From assembly GCF_007362475.1 (NCBI RefSeq), contig NZ_CP041687.1:1302001-1366000 (forward strand): 64,000 nucleotides of DNA, in the 5' to 3' direction. Every line of letters begins with the position of its first letter. Position 1 is the first letter of the stretch. Source of the DNA: Chryseobacterium sp. SNU WT5. Lineage in GTDB: Bacteria > Bacteroidota > Bacteroidia > Flavobacteriales > Weeksellaceae. The position numbers and the translations under genes were made by a program. Under the pieces are notes generated by a model. That model made no database searches and was not told the origin of the DNA. It worked only from the letters and a program-made list of their open reading frames with translations. Shown here piece after piece: positions 41,946 to 50,017 of the stretch.

Positions 41946-42089
41946 CTAAGTGGTTAAATTAGCGGGCAATTTTTTTGAAGTCATCCAGGTGATTGAACCT
42001 CCGAGTACAGAATGGTATATTCTGATTTCTACTGTATTCCCTTCTAAAGGGAAAAAAATGTTCTTTTTATAGGAATAAATGAATCTCAT
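41946..42089 (-). CDS. 47-residue early protein, unknown
   Basis: MRFIYSYKKNIFFPLEGNTV, then EIRIYHSVLGGSITWMTSKK. The ATG overlaps the previous stop (ATGA) and the stop lies 2 bp before the transposase ATG, so it is a genuine operon member. Basic, unknown. Confidence 0.5.
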   Translation of the reverse strand: MRFIYSYKKNIFFPLEGNTVEIRIYHSVLGGSITWMTSKKLPANLTT

Positions 42090-42295
42090 ATCAGGTTTTT
42101 TTTAAAGTTTTTGATTGCGTTAAGAGAAGCGCCAGCCATTTCGTTATATTTCTTTCTGATGTTATCTGCAGTGAGGCTGTGTTTTTCTTTTCTAATGCAC
42201 TGTCTTACGAATTGAGAAGAAACTTCGAACTCTTCTGTAAGTGCATTGATAACTTCTACATTGTAGGTCTGTCTTTTTTTCGTAGGTTTGTTCAT
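42086..42295 (-). CDS. Ner-like small DNA-binding protein
   Basis: 69 residues from MNKPTKKRQTYNVEVINALT; the longer frame to 42343 runs into the operator. A helix-turn-helix-like stretch FEVSSQFVRQCIRKEKHSLT is followed by ADNIRKKYNEMAG. First gene of the leftward early operon, where Mu has ner, which damps early transcription. The Ner role is inferred. Confidence 0.6.
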   Translation of the reverse strand: MNKPTKKRQTYNVEVINALTEEFEVSSQFVRQCIRKEKHSLTADNIRKKYNEMAGASLNAIKNFKKNLI

Positions 42296-42328
42296 TGTCT
42301 TTTTTGTTTCATTAATGAAGCAAAGAAA

Positions 42329-42372
42329 GGAACTATATTCCATTTAAAAAAATATTAATGGAATTATTTTCC
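42329..42372. promoter_or_regulatory. Early control region with two repressor-operator sites
   Basis: GGAA-CTATA-TTCC at 42329-42341 and GGAA-TTATT-TTCC at 42360-42372. They lie between the leftward Ner-like gene and the rightward repressor, with a weak TTTCTTTG box on the minus strand just after the first site. Two sites allow graded control of early transcription and of the repressor itself. Confidence 0.65.
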
Positions 42373-42397
42373 TTTTTAGTGAAAAAAAACTAACATC

Positions 42398-42817
42398 ATG
42401 ATAATTGGAAGTAGAATCAAAGAAGCTCGTGAAGCGATAAATTTGAGTCAAAAGGATCTTGCAGAAAAACTGGGAATGGATCCTAGTCAGTTCTCAAAAA
42501 TTGAGCGTGGTAAACTAATGCCGACACTTTTACAAGCGATTGAGTTAGGTAAAATTCTGTCTAAATCCTTAGACTGGTTGGTTTCAACTGTTGAATCTGA
42601 TCAAAAACCCGAAATGATTTCGGGCGATCACTACAAAGAGCAGTATGAATGGGCAAAACAGAATATCGAACTCTTACATACAATACAGGAACTAAAAGAC
42701 AAAATTCATTTGTTGGAAACGGAAAACACCAACCTACAAAATAAAAGATACTCAGAGACGGTTTCTTATTCTATGGTTGCTGAACCTGAACCTGAATTAA
42801 GTAAAAAGAAGAAATAA
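42398..42817 (+). CDS. Phage repressor, XRE family
   Basis: 139 residues. Helix-turn-helix at residues 6-60: RIKEAREAINLSQKDLAEKL, then GMDPSQFSKIERGKLMPTLL. The second half is a coiled coil (YKEQYEWAKQNIELLHTIQE, then LKDKIHLLETENTNLQ) for dimerising, with an acidic-basic tail EPEPELSKKKK. It is divergent from the early operon and next to two GGAA-N5-TTCC sites, so it is the best candidate for lysogeny repressor and for the protein binding all five sites. Binding is inferred. Confidence 0.8.
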   Translation: MIIGSRIKEAREAINLSQKDLAEKLGMDPSQFSKIERGKLMPTLLQAIELGKILSKSLDWLVSTVESDQKPEMISGDHYKEQYEWAKQNIELLHTIQELKDKIHLLETENTNLQNKRYSETVSYSMVAEPEPELSKKKK

Positions 42818-43364
42818 CACGTCTTTTTTGCTACGTTATAATTAAACACATATCATAACTTTCAGTTAGTCAGCTGTTTACGCTCATTCTTTCTGTTGAT
42901 CAAGATGTAATTAAGGCGATTTTGAACGGGGTTTTATGCTGTTTTGATGCTTTTAGAGTACAATAGAGTTATTCCACGATGTTTATTTTACTACACTTTG
43001 TTAATCCAAGTGTTAATCCAAGTGTTAATCCAATAGGAATTTAGTTCCTTTTTTATAAATCAGAAATGAGGCACCAGTACCTATATCAAAGGATGATCTT
43101 TGAAACGAAAATAGTCCCAGAACAGAGGTTCTAGGACTATTAACAGTACTATTGGTCGCTATATTGGCTTTACATAGTGGTAATGAGTTTAATCTTCTTT
43201 TAAAATTGATTTAAACGGTAGCATTATGGTACTAAACGGTGATAAATTTACATTTCGATTTATCCATGATTAACAATCAAAAACACCCGAAACACTTATG
43301 ATTATTGGCTTTTTTGGCTTTTTTGTTTATGTTTTATTCTTTACATTTAGTATTGAGGGGCATA
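42818..43364. promoter_or_regulatory. Right phage end: iterons, hairpin and transposase-binding-like sites
   Basis: 547 bp without a credible gene. Contents: three tandem 12-bp repeats GTTAATCCAAGT (43000, 43012, and GTTAATCCAATA at 43024). Next is the operator-like GGAA-TTTAG-TTCC at 43036-43048. Then a hairpin pairs AATAGTCC and AGAAC with GTTCT and GGACTATT (43110-43141). ATCGAAATGTAAA (43247-43259) and ACTAAATGTAAAGAA (43337-43351) lie on the minus strand, matching the left end. The tandem repeats and end sites are likely transposase or enhancer-type binding sites. Confidence 0.6.
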
Positions 43365-43953
43365 CTCGTTCCTCGATTTCAGTTGAAAAAATAAAATCTT
43401 TAATATCTCTCTGAACCTGCTTTGTAAATGGGATCACTCTTCTTTTTTTGCCTTTTCCTTTTTTGATATACAGCAGACAATTTTCTAGATCGATATCCTT
43501 TATCTTTAGTTCTGCGGCTTCATTCCGGCGCAATCCACAACCGTAACATAAATGCAGGATAATGAGTTGTAAGGGACTGCTTTTTTCATATAATTTTGTT
43601 ATTTCTTCCCGACTAAATATTTTCCTTTCTTCATACTTAGGGGATTTTATTTTCAGTTGGTAGGGATTGATTTTTATCTCTCCAATTCTCTGTAAATAAT
43701 CAAAATAAAGTCTTATACTTCGCATTTTTCCTGCAATAGAACTTTGGCTTAAATTGGATTTTGTAACCCGGCTTTTGGTGGTTTCTAAACTTTTGTGGTA
43801 GTCTAAAATATCCCTGGAAGTGATGTCTTCTTTTTCTTTTTTACAGTAATCTAAAAACCATCTAATCTGCTTGGGATAAGAGTTTACAACAGCTTCACAA
43901 TAGCCTAAATTCTGTAATTCTATTCTAAATTTTAAGATTGATTCTTCATTCAT
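43365..43953 (-). pseudogene. Int2 tyrosine recombinase, 5' fragment cut off by the prophage
   Basis: The first 196 or so residues (MNEESILKFRIELQNLGYCE to STEIEER), identical to the intact copy at 50844-51716. Then 12 residues read from phage sequence (VCPSILNVKNKT) to a stop at 43327. It retains box I (GCGLRRNEAAELK) and the Lys hairpin (KGKGKKRRVIPF) but not the His-X-X-Arg/Tyr part. The break is the prophage's right target duplication CTCGT at 43365-43369. Confidence 0.92.
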
Positions 43954-44045
43954 TACTACACCTATGATTGGTTTGCTTACTCAATATATTCAGTTTTACC
44001 GAACGCTAAATAATTGTTGGTTGCTAATTGTTGGTTGTCAGCATT

Positions 44046-46430
44046 TTAAGCCATCGTAGGTTGTTCTTTAGCGCTCGGCTGGCTTCCGTTTAGTGTTCGC
44101 TTGTGTTCGGTAGCGTTCACACCTTGCAGGTGAGGCAATTTTTTTAATTCTTCTATTTGTTTGCTAAATTCTTCTTTTAAATCCTTTCTAACTTTCTGGA
44201 TATTATCACTGTAAGAGATTTTATATCTAAATCCTTTGTTGGCAAAACCGATTTGTTTTAAATATTCCAACCTTACCAGATCATTGAGATAAAACTGCAG
44301 TTGGGTTTTCTTAAATCCCGTCACTTCCATCGCATCAAACCTTGTAAAACTTTCTTCCTTAAAACTCTTCTTTAATTTCTCAAAAAACTGCCTCAAACTG
44401 CCGTCCAATTCATCAATCTTTAAAATAATACTCTCGAATAATATCTCCACTGCATTCTCAATATCCTCGATTTCTGTAATTAAAAAACCGTTTTTAACTT
44501 CTCGCTGGAACTGATGGATTAATGTGATTTGCTTAATGATACTTTGGAACATTTCATTTAAGCGCCTTTTATTTTTCACGTTATTCGGTAGTTTTATCTG
44601 TGTGGCGTAGGGATTTACAACCTCGTAATGCTTTAGATTTCTGACGATTTTCTGTGTAAAACCAATCGCTTTTTCTTGGGTGTTTTTATCGATTTCTCCC
44701 GCATTCCTGCGGTTTTGGTAGGCGATTATTTTCTCTGTCTGTTCTTCGCTTTCATTAATGGCGACTATAAAACTGCGGTTCATATTGTCCTCATACATTT
44801 CGCCTTTTGTGGTGGCAGAAAGTGAGGAAAACTGTCCTTTCACGATTTTATGAGAAGATTTATTGTTTCCCTTTTTATCTTTAATGGTTACCGAACTTCT
44901 TAAAACTTGGTTACTGATAAATTCTCTTAAAGCATACAAAGCATCTTCTTTTAAACCGTCCAGATCCTCGATGATGATTATCTTTTGGAATAAATCAAAT
45001 TCTCCCCAATTGTACAGACTTGATTCGGTAATTCTTGTAAATCTTAAGACATCTTCCTGTGGCATTAAATCCGCTATTCTGCTGATGATATGGGTTTTTC
45101 CGCTTCCGCTGGATCCTTGCACAATTCCATGAAGCGGACTTTTATTTAAATAACTGATCGTGATTAAAAACAATAATAACCGACTGTTTTCCTCGCCGAT
45201 GATGCCGGCTTTTTCTATGAGTTTGTTGAGTTCCTGCAACAGGTTTTTTTGGCTTAAAAAGTCGATAGTGTTGCTCACTGGCTTTTCTGCTTTTTGGCTC
45301 ACAGATCCCACGGATTCCACAGATTTATTTTCAGTTATTTTTTCAGTTGAAAATAAAATAGTCCGCTTTTCTAAAAGTTCTAAAAATATTTCCTCGTTAT
45401 GAAGTTGCAGGGTTTCGTTTACATCGTTGTTGGGTAATTCTAAATTTGATGTTTTTATCTTTGGGATTTCCTCCTGCAGAACTTTTGCATATTTATTTAC
45501 GGCTTCTTTTCCTGCGTCGTCCTGATCAAAACAAAAGATAATTTCCTCCAGTTCTGGAAGTTCTTTGATAGATTTTAAGATTTCATCATTCAATCCGTTT
45601 GTTCCAAAACAACTTATAATTTCATAGTCCTTTTTTATAGATTCAATTTGTAATAAACTTGCTCCATCAATAATGGCTTCCGTTAAAATAAGTTTTTTAG
45701 TTTCGGGTTTTGGATAACCTGGGTAAATCCCGCTTCGATTTTTTAGATAATAATGTTTCGCTTTATCATCATTTAAAACACTTCTAAAATACAATCCTGT
45801 AACTTCATTCTTCTGATTTCTGAGCGCAAAACAGATGCACCATTTCCCAAAAGGACTAAATCCTTTTTCTCCGGTTCTGCTGTTGATTAGTCCTTTATCT
45901 AAAAGCAATCCTGTTTCTAATGCCTGTTTCAATAATTCCTCCGTTTTCCTTTCTCCATGGTGAAACTGACCAGAGTTGTAACCAATCTCTAAAATGGAAT
46001 TGTCTAAATTCCTTTTTTCTAAATATTCCTTTGCAGGCTTGCTGTTGCTGATGGCATTCCTAAAATATTGGAACATATTTCCTAAAAACTGGCTTTGGGA
46101 TAATTCCAGATTCTGGACTTTGGTTTTTACATTTCCATTAATGGACAATGCAGGACTACTGTTCAAAAGCGTTTCTGCTTTTATTAATGCTTCGTGTTTG
46201 GATAGGCTTTCCTTGTACATTATAAAATCGATCACGTCTATACTCTTGCCGTGGGTTTTGCATTTGGAAGAAAAACAATAAGCCGTTTGGGTTTTGTAGT
46301 AAACCTGCATTGATGGTGTTTTATCCTCATGGAACGGACAACACATTTTTGTGTTCTTGTCGGGTTTTAAGCCGTAATACTGCAGGATAGTGGATAAACT
46401 TAATTGTTCTTTTATCGCTGTAATCTCCAT
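44046..46430 (-). CDS. CHC2-primase/Toprim protein with AAA-type ATPase domain, copy 1
   Basis: 794 residues from the ATG at 46430 (a TTG lies two codons earlier). Zinc-binding CHC2 domain: MCCPFHEDKTPSMQV, then YCFSSKCKTHGKSIDVIDF. Toprim at about 235-330: LILTEAIIDGASLLQ and EEIIFCFDQDDAGKEAVNKY. ATPase at about 420-600: VQGSSGSGKTHIISRIADL (Walker A) and KIIIIEDLDGLKEDALYALR (Walker B). A winged-helix-like C-terminus RFDAMEVTGFKKTQLQFYLN follows. It probably primes and unwinds DNA of the mobile module, which would replicate in a free form. Promoter TTG-N20-TAACTTTG upstream, divergent from the XRE gene. Confidence 0.8.
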   Translation of the reverse strand: MEITAIKEQLSLSTILQYYGLKPDKNTKMCCPFHEDKTPSMQVYYKTQTAYCFSSKCKTHGKSIDVIDFIMYKESLSKHEALIKAETLLNSSPALSINGNVKTKVQNLELSQSQFLGNMFQYFRNAISNSKPAKEYLEKRNLDNSILEIGYNSGQFHHGERKTEELLKQALETGLLLDKGLINSRTGEKGFSPFGKWCICFALRNQKNEVTGLYFRSVLNDDKAKHYYLKNRSGIYPGYPKPETKKLILTEAIIDGASLLQIESIKKDYEIISCFGTNGLNDEILKSIKELPELEEIIFCFDQDDAGKEAVNKYAKVLQEEIPKIKTSNLELPNNDVNETLQLHNEEIFLELLEKRTILFSTEKITENKSVESVGSVSQKAEKPVSNTIDFLSQKNLLQELNKLIEKAGIIGEENSRLLLFLITISYLNKSPLHGIVQGSSGSGKTHIISRIADLMPQEDVLRFTRITESSLYNWGEFDLFQKIIIIEDLDGLKEDALYALREFISNQVLRSSVTIKDKKGNNKSSHKIVKGQFSSLSATTKGEMYEDNMNRSFIVAINESEEQTEKIIAYQNRRNAGEIDKNTQEKAIGFTQKIVRNLKHYEVVNPYATQIKLPNNVKNKRRLNEMFQSIIKQITLIHQFQREVKNGFLITEIEDIENAVEILFESIILKIDELDGSLRQFFEKLKKSFKEESFTRFDAMEVTGFKKTQLQFYLNDLVRLEYLKQIGFANKGFRYKISYSDNIQKVRKDLKEEFSKQIEELKKLPHLQGVNATEHKRTLNGSQPSAKEQPTMA

Positions 46431-46457
46431 AAACAATGGTTTATAATTATTTTTAGT

Positions 46458-46560
46458 CTTTTTGACTATTGCAAAGTTATAAAATAATTAATTATTTGAC
46501 AATTATAAAAGGTCAAAAAGTTTATATATTGGATTTAAATATACTAATTGACTATATTTG
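46458..46560. promoter_or_regulatory. Divergent promoters and operator of the module
   Basis: Rightward: TTG at 46529, 21 bp, TATATTTG at 46553-46560. Leftward: TTG, 20 bp, TAACTTTG (about 46473-46503 on the minus strand). Inverted repeat CTTTTTGAC (46458-46466) and GTCAAAAAG (46512-46520) flanks the leftward promoter and is a likely XRE operator. Second copy at 54221-54323. Confidence 0.65.
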
Positions 46561-46578
46561 CTTTATAAACTTTGAGTT

Positions 46579-46944
46579 ATGCAAATAGGATTGAACATTA
46601 AAAAAATCAGAGAGCAGAAAGGATTGCTCCAAAAGGAAATTGCTTTAGCAGCGGGTTTACATCCTGCTAATTACAATAAAACAGAAAAAGGCGAACGTGA
46701 GCTTTCCATTGATGCATTAAATAAAATTGCCCAACTTTTCGGAATGACTATAGACCAGATTATTAATTACGAGGGCAATATTCCGACTGAAGTGACCATT
46801 GAAAATAAAAATATTAATGAAAAACTTTTATTGATAGAACAACTGGAAGACGAGGACAAAAACGCAATCTACCGCATTATTGACGGGATGCTTACCAAAT
46901 CTAAATTCAAAGATTTTTTTAATAAAAACGTTGCAGCACTATAA
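46579..46944 (+). CDS. XRE-family regulator of the module, copy 1
   Basis: 121 residues. Helix-turn-helix at 5-60 (LNIKKIREQKGLLQKEIALA, then AGLHPANYNKTEKGERELSI). Second half EKLLLIEQLEDEDKNAIYRI, then MLTKSKFKDFFNKNVA, a regulatory tail. Divergent from the primase gene, followed by a toxin-antitoxin pair. It probably represses both directions through the CTTTTTGAC repeat. A decayed relative is at 3721-3960. Confidence 0.85.
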   Translation: MQIGLNIKKIREQKGLLQKEIALAAGLHPANYNKTEKGERELSIDALNKIAQLFGMTIDQIINYEGNIPTEVTIENKNINEKLLLIEQLEDEDKNAIYRIIDGMLTKSKFKDFFNKNVAAL

Positions 46945-46957
46945 AATTTAAAATATT

Positions 46958-47188
46958 ATGCAAACACAAAATATCGTGATTTTTGAACCCGATACTTCTG
47001 AAGAAGTTAATGCTTTAAAAGCCTTTGGAAAAGCCTTAAAATTAAAGTTCAAAATCTCACAAAGCAATATAAATACTGATAAAAAAGCCATTATTGACAA
47101 CATCACAAAGGGTTTAATTGAAGTAAACCAAATAGAAAAAGGCGAGAAAAAAGGAACTTCTTTAAAAAGTTTCCTCAATGAGTTATGA
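46958..47188 (+). CDS. Antitoxin of RelBE/ParDE type, copy 1
   Basis: 76 residues. MQTQNIVIFEPDTSEEVNAL, then KAFGKALKLKFKISQSN, a helical C-terminus rich in Lys and Glu (NQIEKGEKKGTSLKSFLNEL). It overlaps the RelE-type toxin start by 11 bp, the standard coupling. It neutralises the toxin and stabilises the module. Relationship inferred from size, order and overlap. Confidence 0.7.
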   Translation: MQTQNIVIFEPDTSEEVNALKAFGKALKLKFKISQSNINTDKKAIIDNITKGLIEVNQIEKGEKKGTSLKSFLNEL

Positions 47189-47510
47189 TCTAATTCTTAC
47201 CGATAATTTTAAAAAGGAAGCCAAAAAATTATTAAAAAAATATGCCTCCTTAAAATCTGAACTCGCAGAACTGGGTGAACTTTTACAGGAAGACCCAACA
47301 CTTGGAACCTCCCTTGGAAACGAAATTTTTAAAATCCGTCTCGCCGTGGCTTCTAAAAACAAAGGCAAATCCGGCGGGATGAGAGTGATGTATCTCGCAC
47401 GTATCATTAACCAAAAAATATATCTTTTCTCTATTTTTGACAAATCTCAACAGGATAGTATCTCACAGAAAGAGATTACAGAAATTCTGAAAAATGAAAA
47501 TCTTTTATAA
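47178..47510 (+). CDS. RelE/ParE-superfamily toxin, copy 1
   Basis: 110 residues. LTDNFKKEAKKLLKKYASLK, then FKIRLAVASKNKGKSGGMRV, MYLARIINQKIYLFSIFDKS and ITEILKN. The K..RLA....GKSGG.RV.Y....IYL..I.DK pattern is the RelE/ParE fold with its basic catalytic strand. Likely an mRNA interferase or gyrase poison. Confidence 0.82.
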   Translation: MSYDLILTDNFKKEAKKLLKKYASLKSELAELGELLQEDPTLGTSLGNEIFKIRLAVASKNKGKSGGMRVMYLARIINQKIYLFSIFDKSQQDSISQKEITEILKNENLL

Positions 47511-47513
47511 GCC

Positions 47514-47545
47514 AAAAGCCAACTCCTAAAAGTTGGCTTTTGTTT
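47514..47545. terminator. Terminator after the toxin-antitoxin operon
   Basis: AAAAGCCAACT, loop CCTAA, AGTTGGCTTTT then GTTT. Works in both directions between the plus-strand toxin operon and the convergent immunity gene. Copy at 55277-55308. Confidence 0.8.
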
Positions 47546-47602
47546 ATTAATACCTCAAAGTGAGGACACTTTGCGGAGCGGGGGTCGATGGGATTTTAGT
47601 TA

Positions 47603-48037
47603 TTATTTAGAGAAAGTCGCTTTCCATTCTTTATAGCGCTTGTCTATTATAGGCTTTATCTTATCATAATTTGACCAAGTATCATCTACTTGATATAAAT
47701 TATTATAATTATTAAAAGCTTTCTCATAATCTAAAATATAATCACCATATTCCTGATTTGCATAATAGTATTTAGCAAATTTATTCCCTTCTTCATTCAA
47801 ATCTTCATCCCAGAACTTACTGTCACATTCTTTTATTAAAAAATCTCGTCCTGTAATTTTTCTATTCTTAACTTTTTCTAAGGATTCTTTAGAATCTTGT
47901 AGATGAAGTTCTCCAATTAAATTATTTTGAATAGTCCATGTTATAAACATTCCTATATGTGTTCCTCCATTTTTGAACTCTAAACTCCTAGGAAAATTAT
48001 CGCCCGATGAATGCCAATCTATTCTGTCGTATGTCAT
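47603..48037 (-). CDS. Candidate immunity protein for the PD-(D/E)XK tip, copy 1 (DUF7832-like)
   Basis: 144 residues: MTYDRIDWHSSGDNFPRSLE, NGGTHIGMFITWTIQNNLIG, then KNRKITGRDFLIKECDSKFW and YYYANQEYGDYILDYEKAFN. The DWHS.GD.P...NGGTHIGMF..W motif belongs to a family often found next to polymorphic toxins. It starts 10 bp after the tip gene's stop. It presumably binds the nuclease tip in the cytoplasm. Confidence 0.75.
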   Translation of the reverse strand: MTYDRIDWHSSGDNFPRSLEFKNGGTHIGMFITWTIQNNLIGELHLQDSKESLEKVKNRKITGRDFLIKECDSKFWDEDLNEEGNKFAKYYYANQEYGDYILDYEKAFNNYNNLYQVDDTWSNYDKIKPIIDKRYKEWKATFSK

Positions 48038-48047
48038 TTTATTTTTA

Positions 48048-49028
48048 TTATGGTCTAACTACTTGAACAGGAGTGGGTGGAATTGTAGTACCGTTAGGTA
48101 ATCCTATTCCAGCTCCATTATTTCCTACTACTGTTCCTCCTGTTTGTTGGATTTGAGGAAATGCCGTTTTTTGATTTGGTGTGAGCGGTGCTGTTGCTGA
48201 TGATTTACATTCAATACAATTAATATTTCCTTGTCCATTTTTAGTAACAAAATCTAATCTTGTTTTTGTTCCGTCAGCAGCTTTGACAGTTACTTGTTCT
48301 GCAACTTGACTTCCAGTAGATTCAAGTTTTGTTTTTGTCGTCTTTTCAAAATCTGCTCCTCGTTGACGGTTTGCACTTAACACACTTGCTTTTGAGGAAG
48401 TAGTAGCTTCGGTAGCTGCTTCTCCATTAGAGAATAAAGATTTTATAGGATTAATAACATTTCTTGATAACCAACTACTACCTTTCGTTATCATTACCTC
48501 AGAAATATTGATAATTGGTGTATAAAATTCACCAAAAACATCCAATCTACTTCTATCCTCTAAATCCTGAACTTGTCCATTTATACTTACAACAGGATGA
48601 CTCATATTGCCATCCATAAAAGAAACATTGATATTGTCATTCAGTAGGCCGGTATACATATTCTGACCTGTCATCTCTAAAGCATTCTCCCAATAACCTC
48701 TATAATTAGCCCAATCTTCTGCTGTTTTACAACTTGGGCAATAAACTTCGTTTCCGTCTGGATCAATAAATTTTATAGGATTATTGAGAGCATAATTATA
48801 TGGAGATTCTGTAGTGTATTTTTCCGCTTTATTATCAATTACGCCCCATCTTCCGATATCCGGCATATACATCCTTGCGCCATAATCGTACATTCCGGTC
48901 TCTTGGAGTTCCTTCCCATTATACTTGTAGTTGTATAATCCCGCTCTACTTTTCAGGATTTGCCTACTCTGGCTTTTCCTCGTGCGAGGCTCTACACTTT
49001 GAACTTCTACGCTTGCTCGCTCTTCCAA
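48048..49028 (-). CDS. Orphan RHS tip 2 with hybrid leader; PD-(D/E)XK nuclease toxin
   Basis: 326 residues. The first 30 match the leader of tip 1 ([20 protein letters not shown]). From [11 protein letters not shown] onwards everything equals the end of the full-length RHS at 55811. The C-terminal toxin has [20 protein letters not shown], then [10 protein letters not shown] and [20 protein letters not shown]. Asp, then Glu-x-Lys, is the PD-(D/E)XK nuclease pattern, so a DNase is expected. The hybrid structure shows a crossover at the RHS core. It has no signal peptide or core, so is probably silent but kept with immunity. Confidence 0.82.
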   Translation of the reverse strand: MEERASVEVQSVEPRTRKSQSRQILKSRAGLYNYKYNGKELQETGMYDYGARMYMPDIGRWGVIDNKAEKYTTESPYNYALNNPIKFIDPDGNEVYCPSCKTAEDWANYRGYWENALEMTGQNMYTGLLNDNINVSFMDGNMSHPVVSINGQVQDLEDRSRLDVFGEFYTPIINISEVMITKGSSWLSRNVINPIKSLFSNGEAATEATTSSKASVLSANRQRGADFEKTTKTKLESTGSQVAEQVTVKAADGTKTRLDFVTKNGQGNINCIECKSSATAPLTPNQKTAFPQIQQTGGTVVGNNGAGIGLPNGTTIPPTPVQVVRP

Positions 49029-49289
49029 AGATAATATTTTTTCTTTTCAATTGAAAAAATAAATATCCGGGATTTTAGAACGATTTTTTGCGTCACAACT
49101 TTTTCCAAGTCGATAAAATACCTTTGTCTTGTAATAATTCGTACTGGTTTACAGATACTTATAAATTGGTTTAGCAAAACCGATTTCCGTTGACTTCAAT
49201 ATTATATTTGTAAAAATCAATGTGATTTATTTGTCACACTTTTTTCGGGAAGCCTTTACTTATTTTGTAAAATATATTATTATTTAAAT

Positions 49290-49382
49290 ATGAATGAGAG
49301 TATCCTCTTTTTAGCAATGCTTCTTTTAGTCATTTTAGCGATGGTAACTTTTGTTATCGTTTCAAAAAATGCCGGGAAGTAA
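49290..49382 (+). CDS. 30-residue membrane peptide, copy 2
   Basis: Same sequence as 5650-5742, with the same two downstream hairpins (49384-49472). Kept with the module, which suggests it belongs to it. Confidence 0.5.
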   Translation: MNESILFLAMLLLVILAMVTFVIVSKNAGK

Positions 49383-49569
49383 AAAAGTGACTGCGTGAAC
49401 AATAGTAGCGCAATCACTTTCGGTAATTTTAGTTTTAATAGCCCGCTCTGATCAGCGGGCTATTTTCTTTACAAAGATATATTTTTTTCTTATTGATTTA
49501 TTTTCTGGTTCAGGTGGATTTTTTTTACAGTTGTTGTCGCTGTTGTAAATGTGGGATTGTGGTAAAAAT

Positions 49570-49925
49570 TGCGTGGGGGTTAGCGTTGGCTTTTTCCACA
49601 AATCCACATTTCTTTTCTTTCTGCAACTGCTTTTCTTTTGATTACTGCACTAAAGCGATGGCGCATTTTTTCCTTATTCCGGGTGGTTGAAGCGTGGGCA
49701 AAAAAGTCTTTTTCTGTGGCGGGAAAGTTTCGGGAAAGCGGTCGGCTAAAAGCGTTGGAAGCGAAGTTTTTCTCAAAAACGAAGCGTAGGAAAGCATTTA
49801 GCATAATCTCAAATTATAGGCAAAGATGCGGCTGGTTTGTGCGTAGCGTAGCGGAGAACAACGGTTTGCGTGGGCAACTGCGTATAATTTCGATTATGTT
49901 ACTTGCTGTGGCATTAAAGCGTTGG
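49570..49925 (+). other. Putative recombination-site region, copy 2
   Basis: Same inverted dif-like pair (49794-49822 and 49879-49906) and the seven GCGTnGG motifs as at 5930-6285. About 260 bp upstream of it (49310-49570) and the stretch to Int1 hold no other gene. Confidence 0.5.
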
Positions 49926-50017
49926 GAAAGTGTCGGGGAAGAGGCTGGCGAAAATGTCTTTTTTTATTCGGCGGGCGGGATATTATTTCAAAATGCAAGC
50001 GGTGGGCTTTCTGGCTT

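Larger units (their letters stand above)
7493..43364. mobile_element. Mu-like (transposable) prophage, 35,872 bp
   Basis: The ends are fixed by comparison with the empty site in the second module copy: removing 7493-43364 plus one CTCGT restores the intact recombinase frame. Content is that of a complete contractile-tailed transposable phage: MuA-like transposase, MuB-like ATPase, GemA, Mu-type terminase and portal, MuF, sheath, tube, tape measure, baseplate, fibres, lysis genes and repressor. Ends carry inverted transposase-binding-like sites. No structural gene is clearly broken, so the prophage may be inducible. The termini are not TG...CA as in Mu. Confidence 0.95.
43370..48929. repeat. 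Right part of unit 1 of the tandem duplication
   Basis: Matches 51133-56692 at offset 7,763 with no difference noticed; encoded proteins are the same. Similarity stops at 48930 (G, against A at 56693). Bases 48922-48929 (TACTTGTA) are common to both units and to the left boundary, so the duplication joined at or next to this 8-bp stretch of the RHS core. Confidence 0.93.

Noticed and set aside
7493-43364. Mu-type TG...CA termini
   Set aside because: The ends set by the empty site read ATAATC... and ...GGCATA (or TAT...ATA with a 4-bp duplication). No placement gives TG and CA at both ends.
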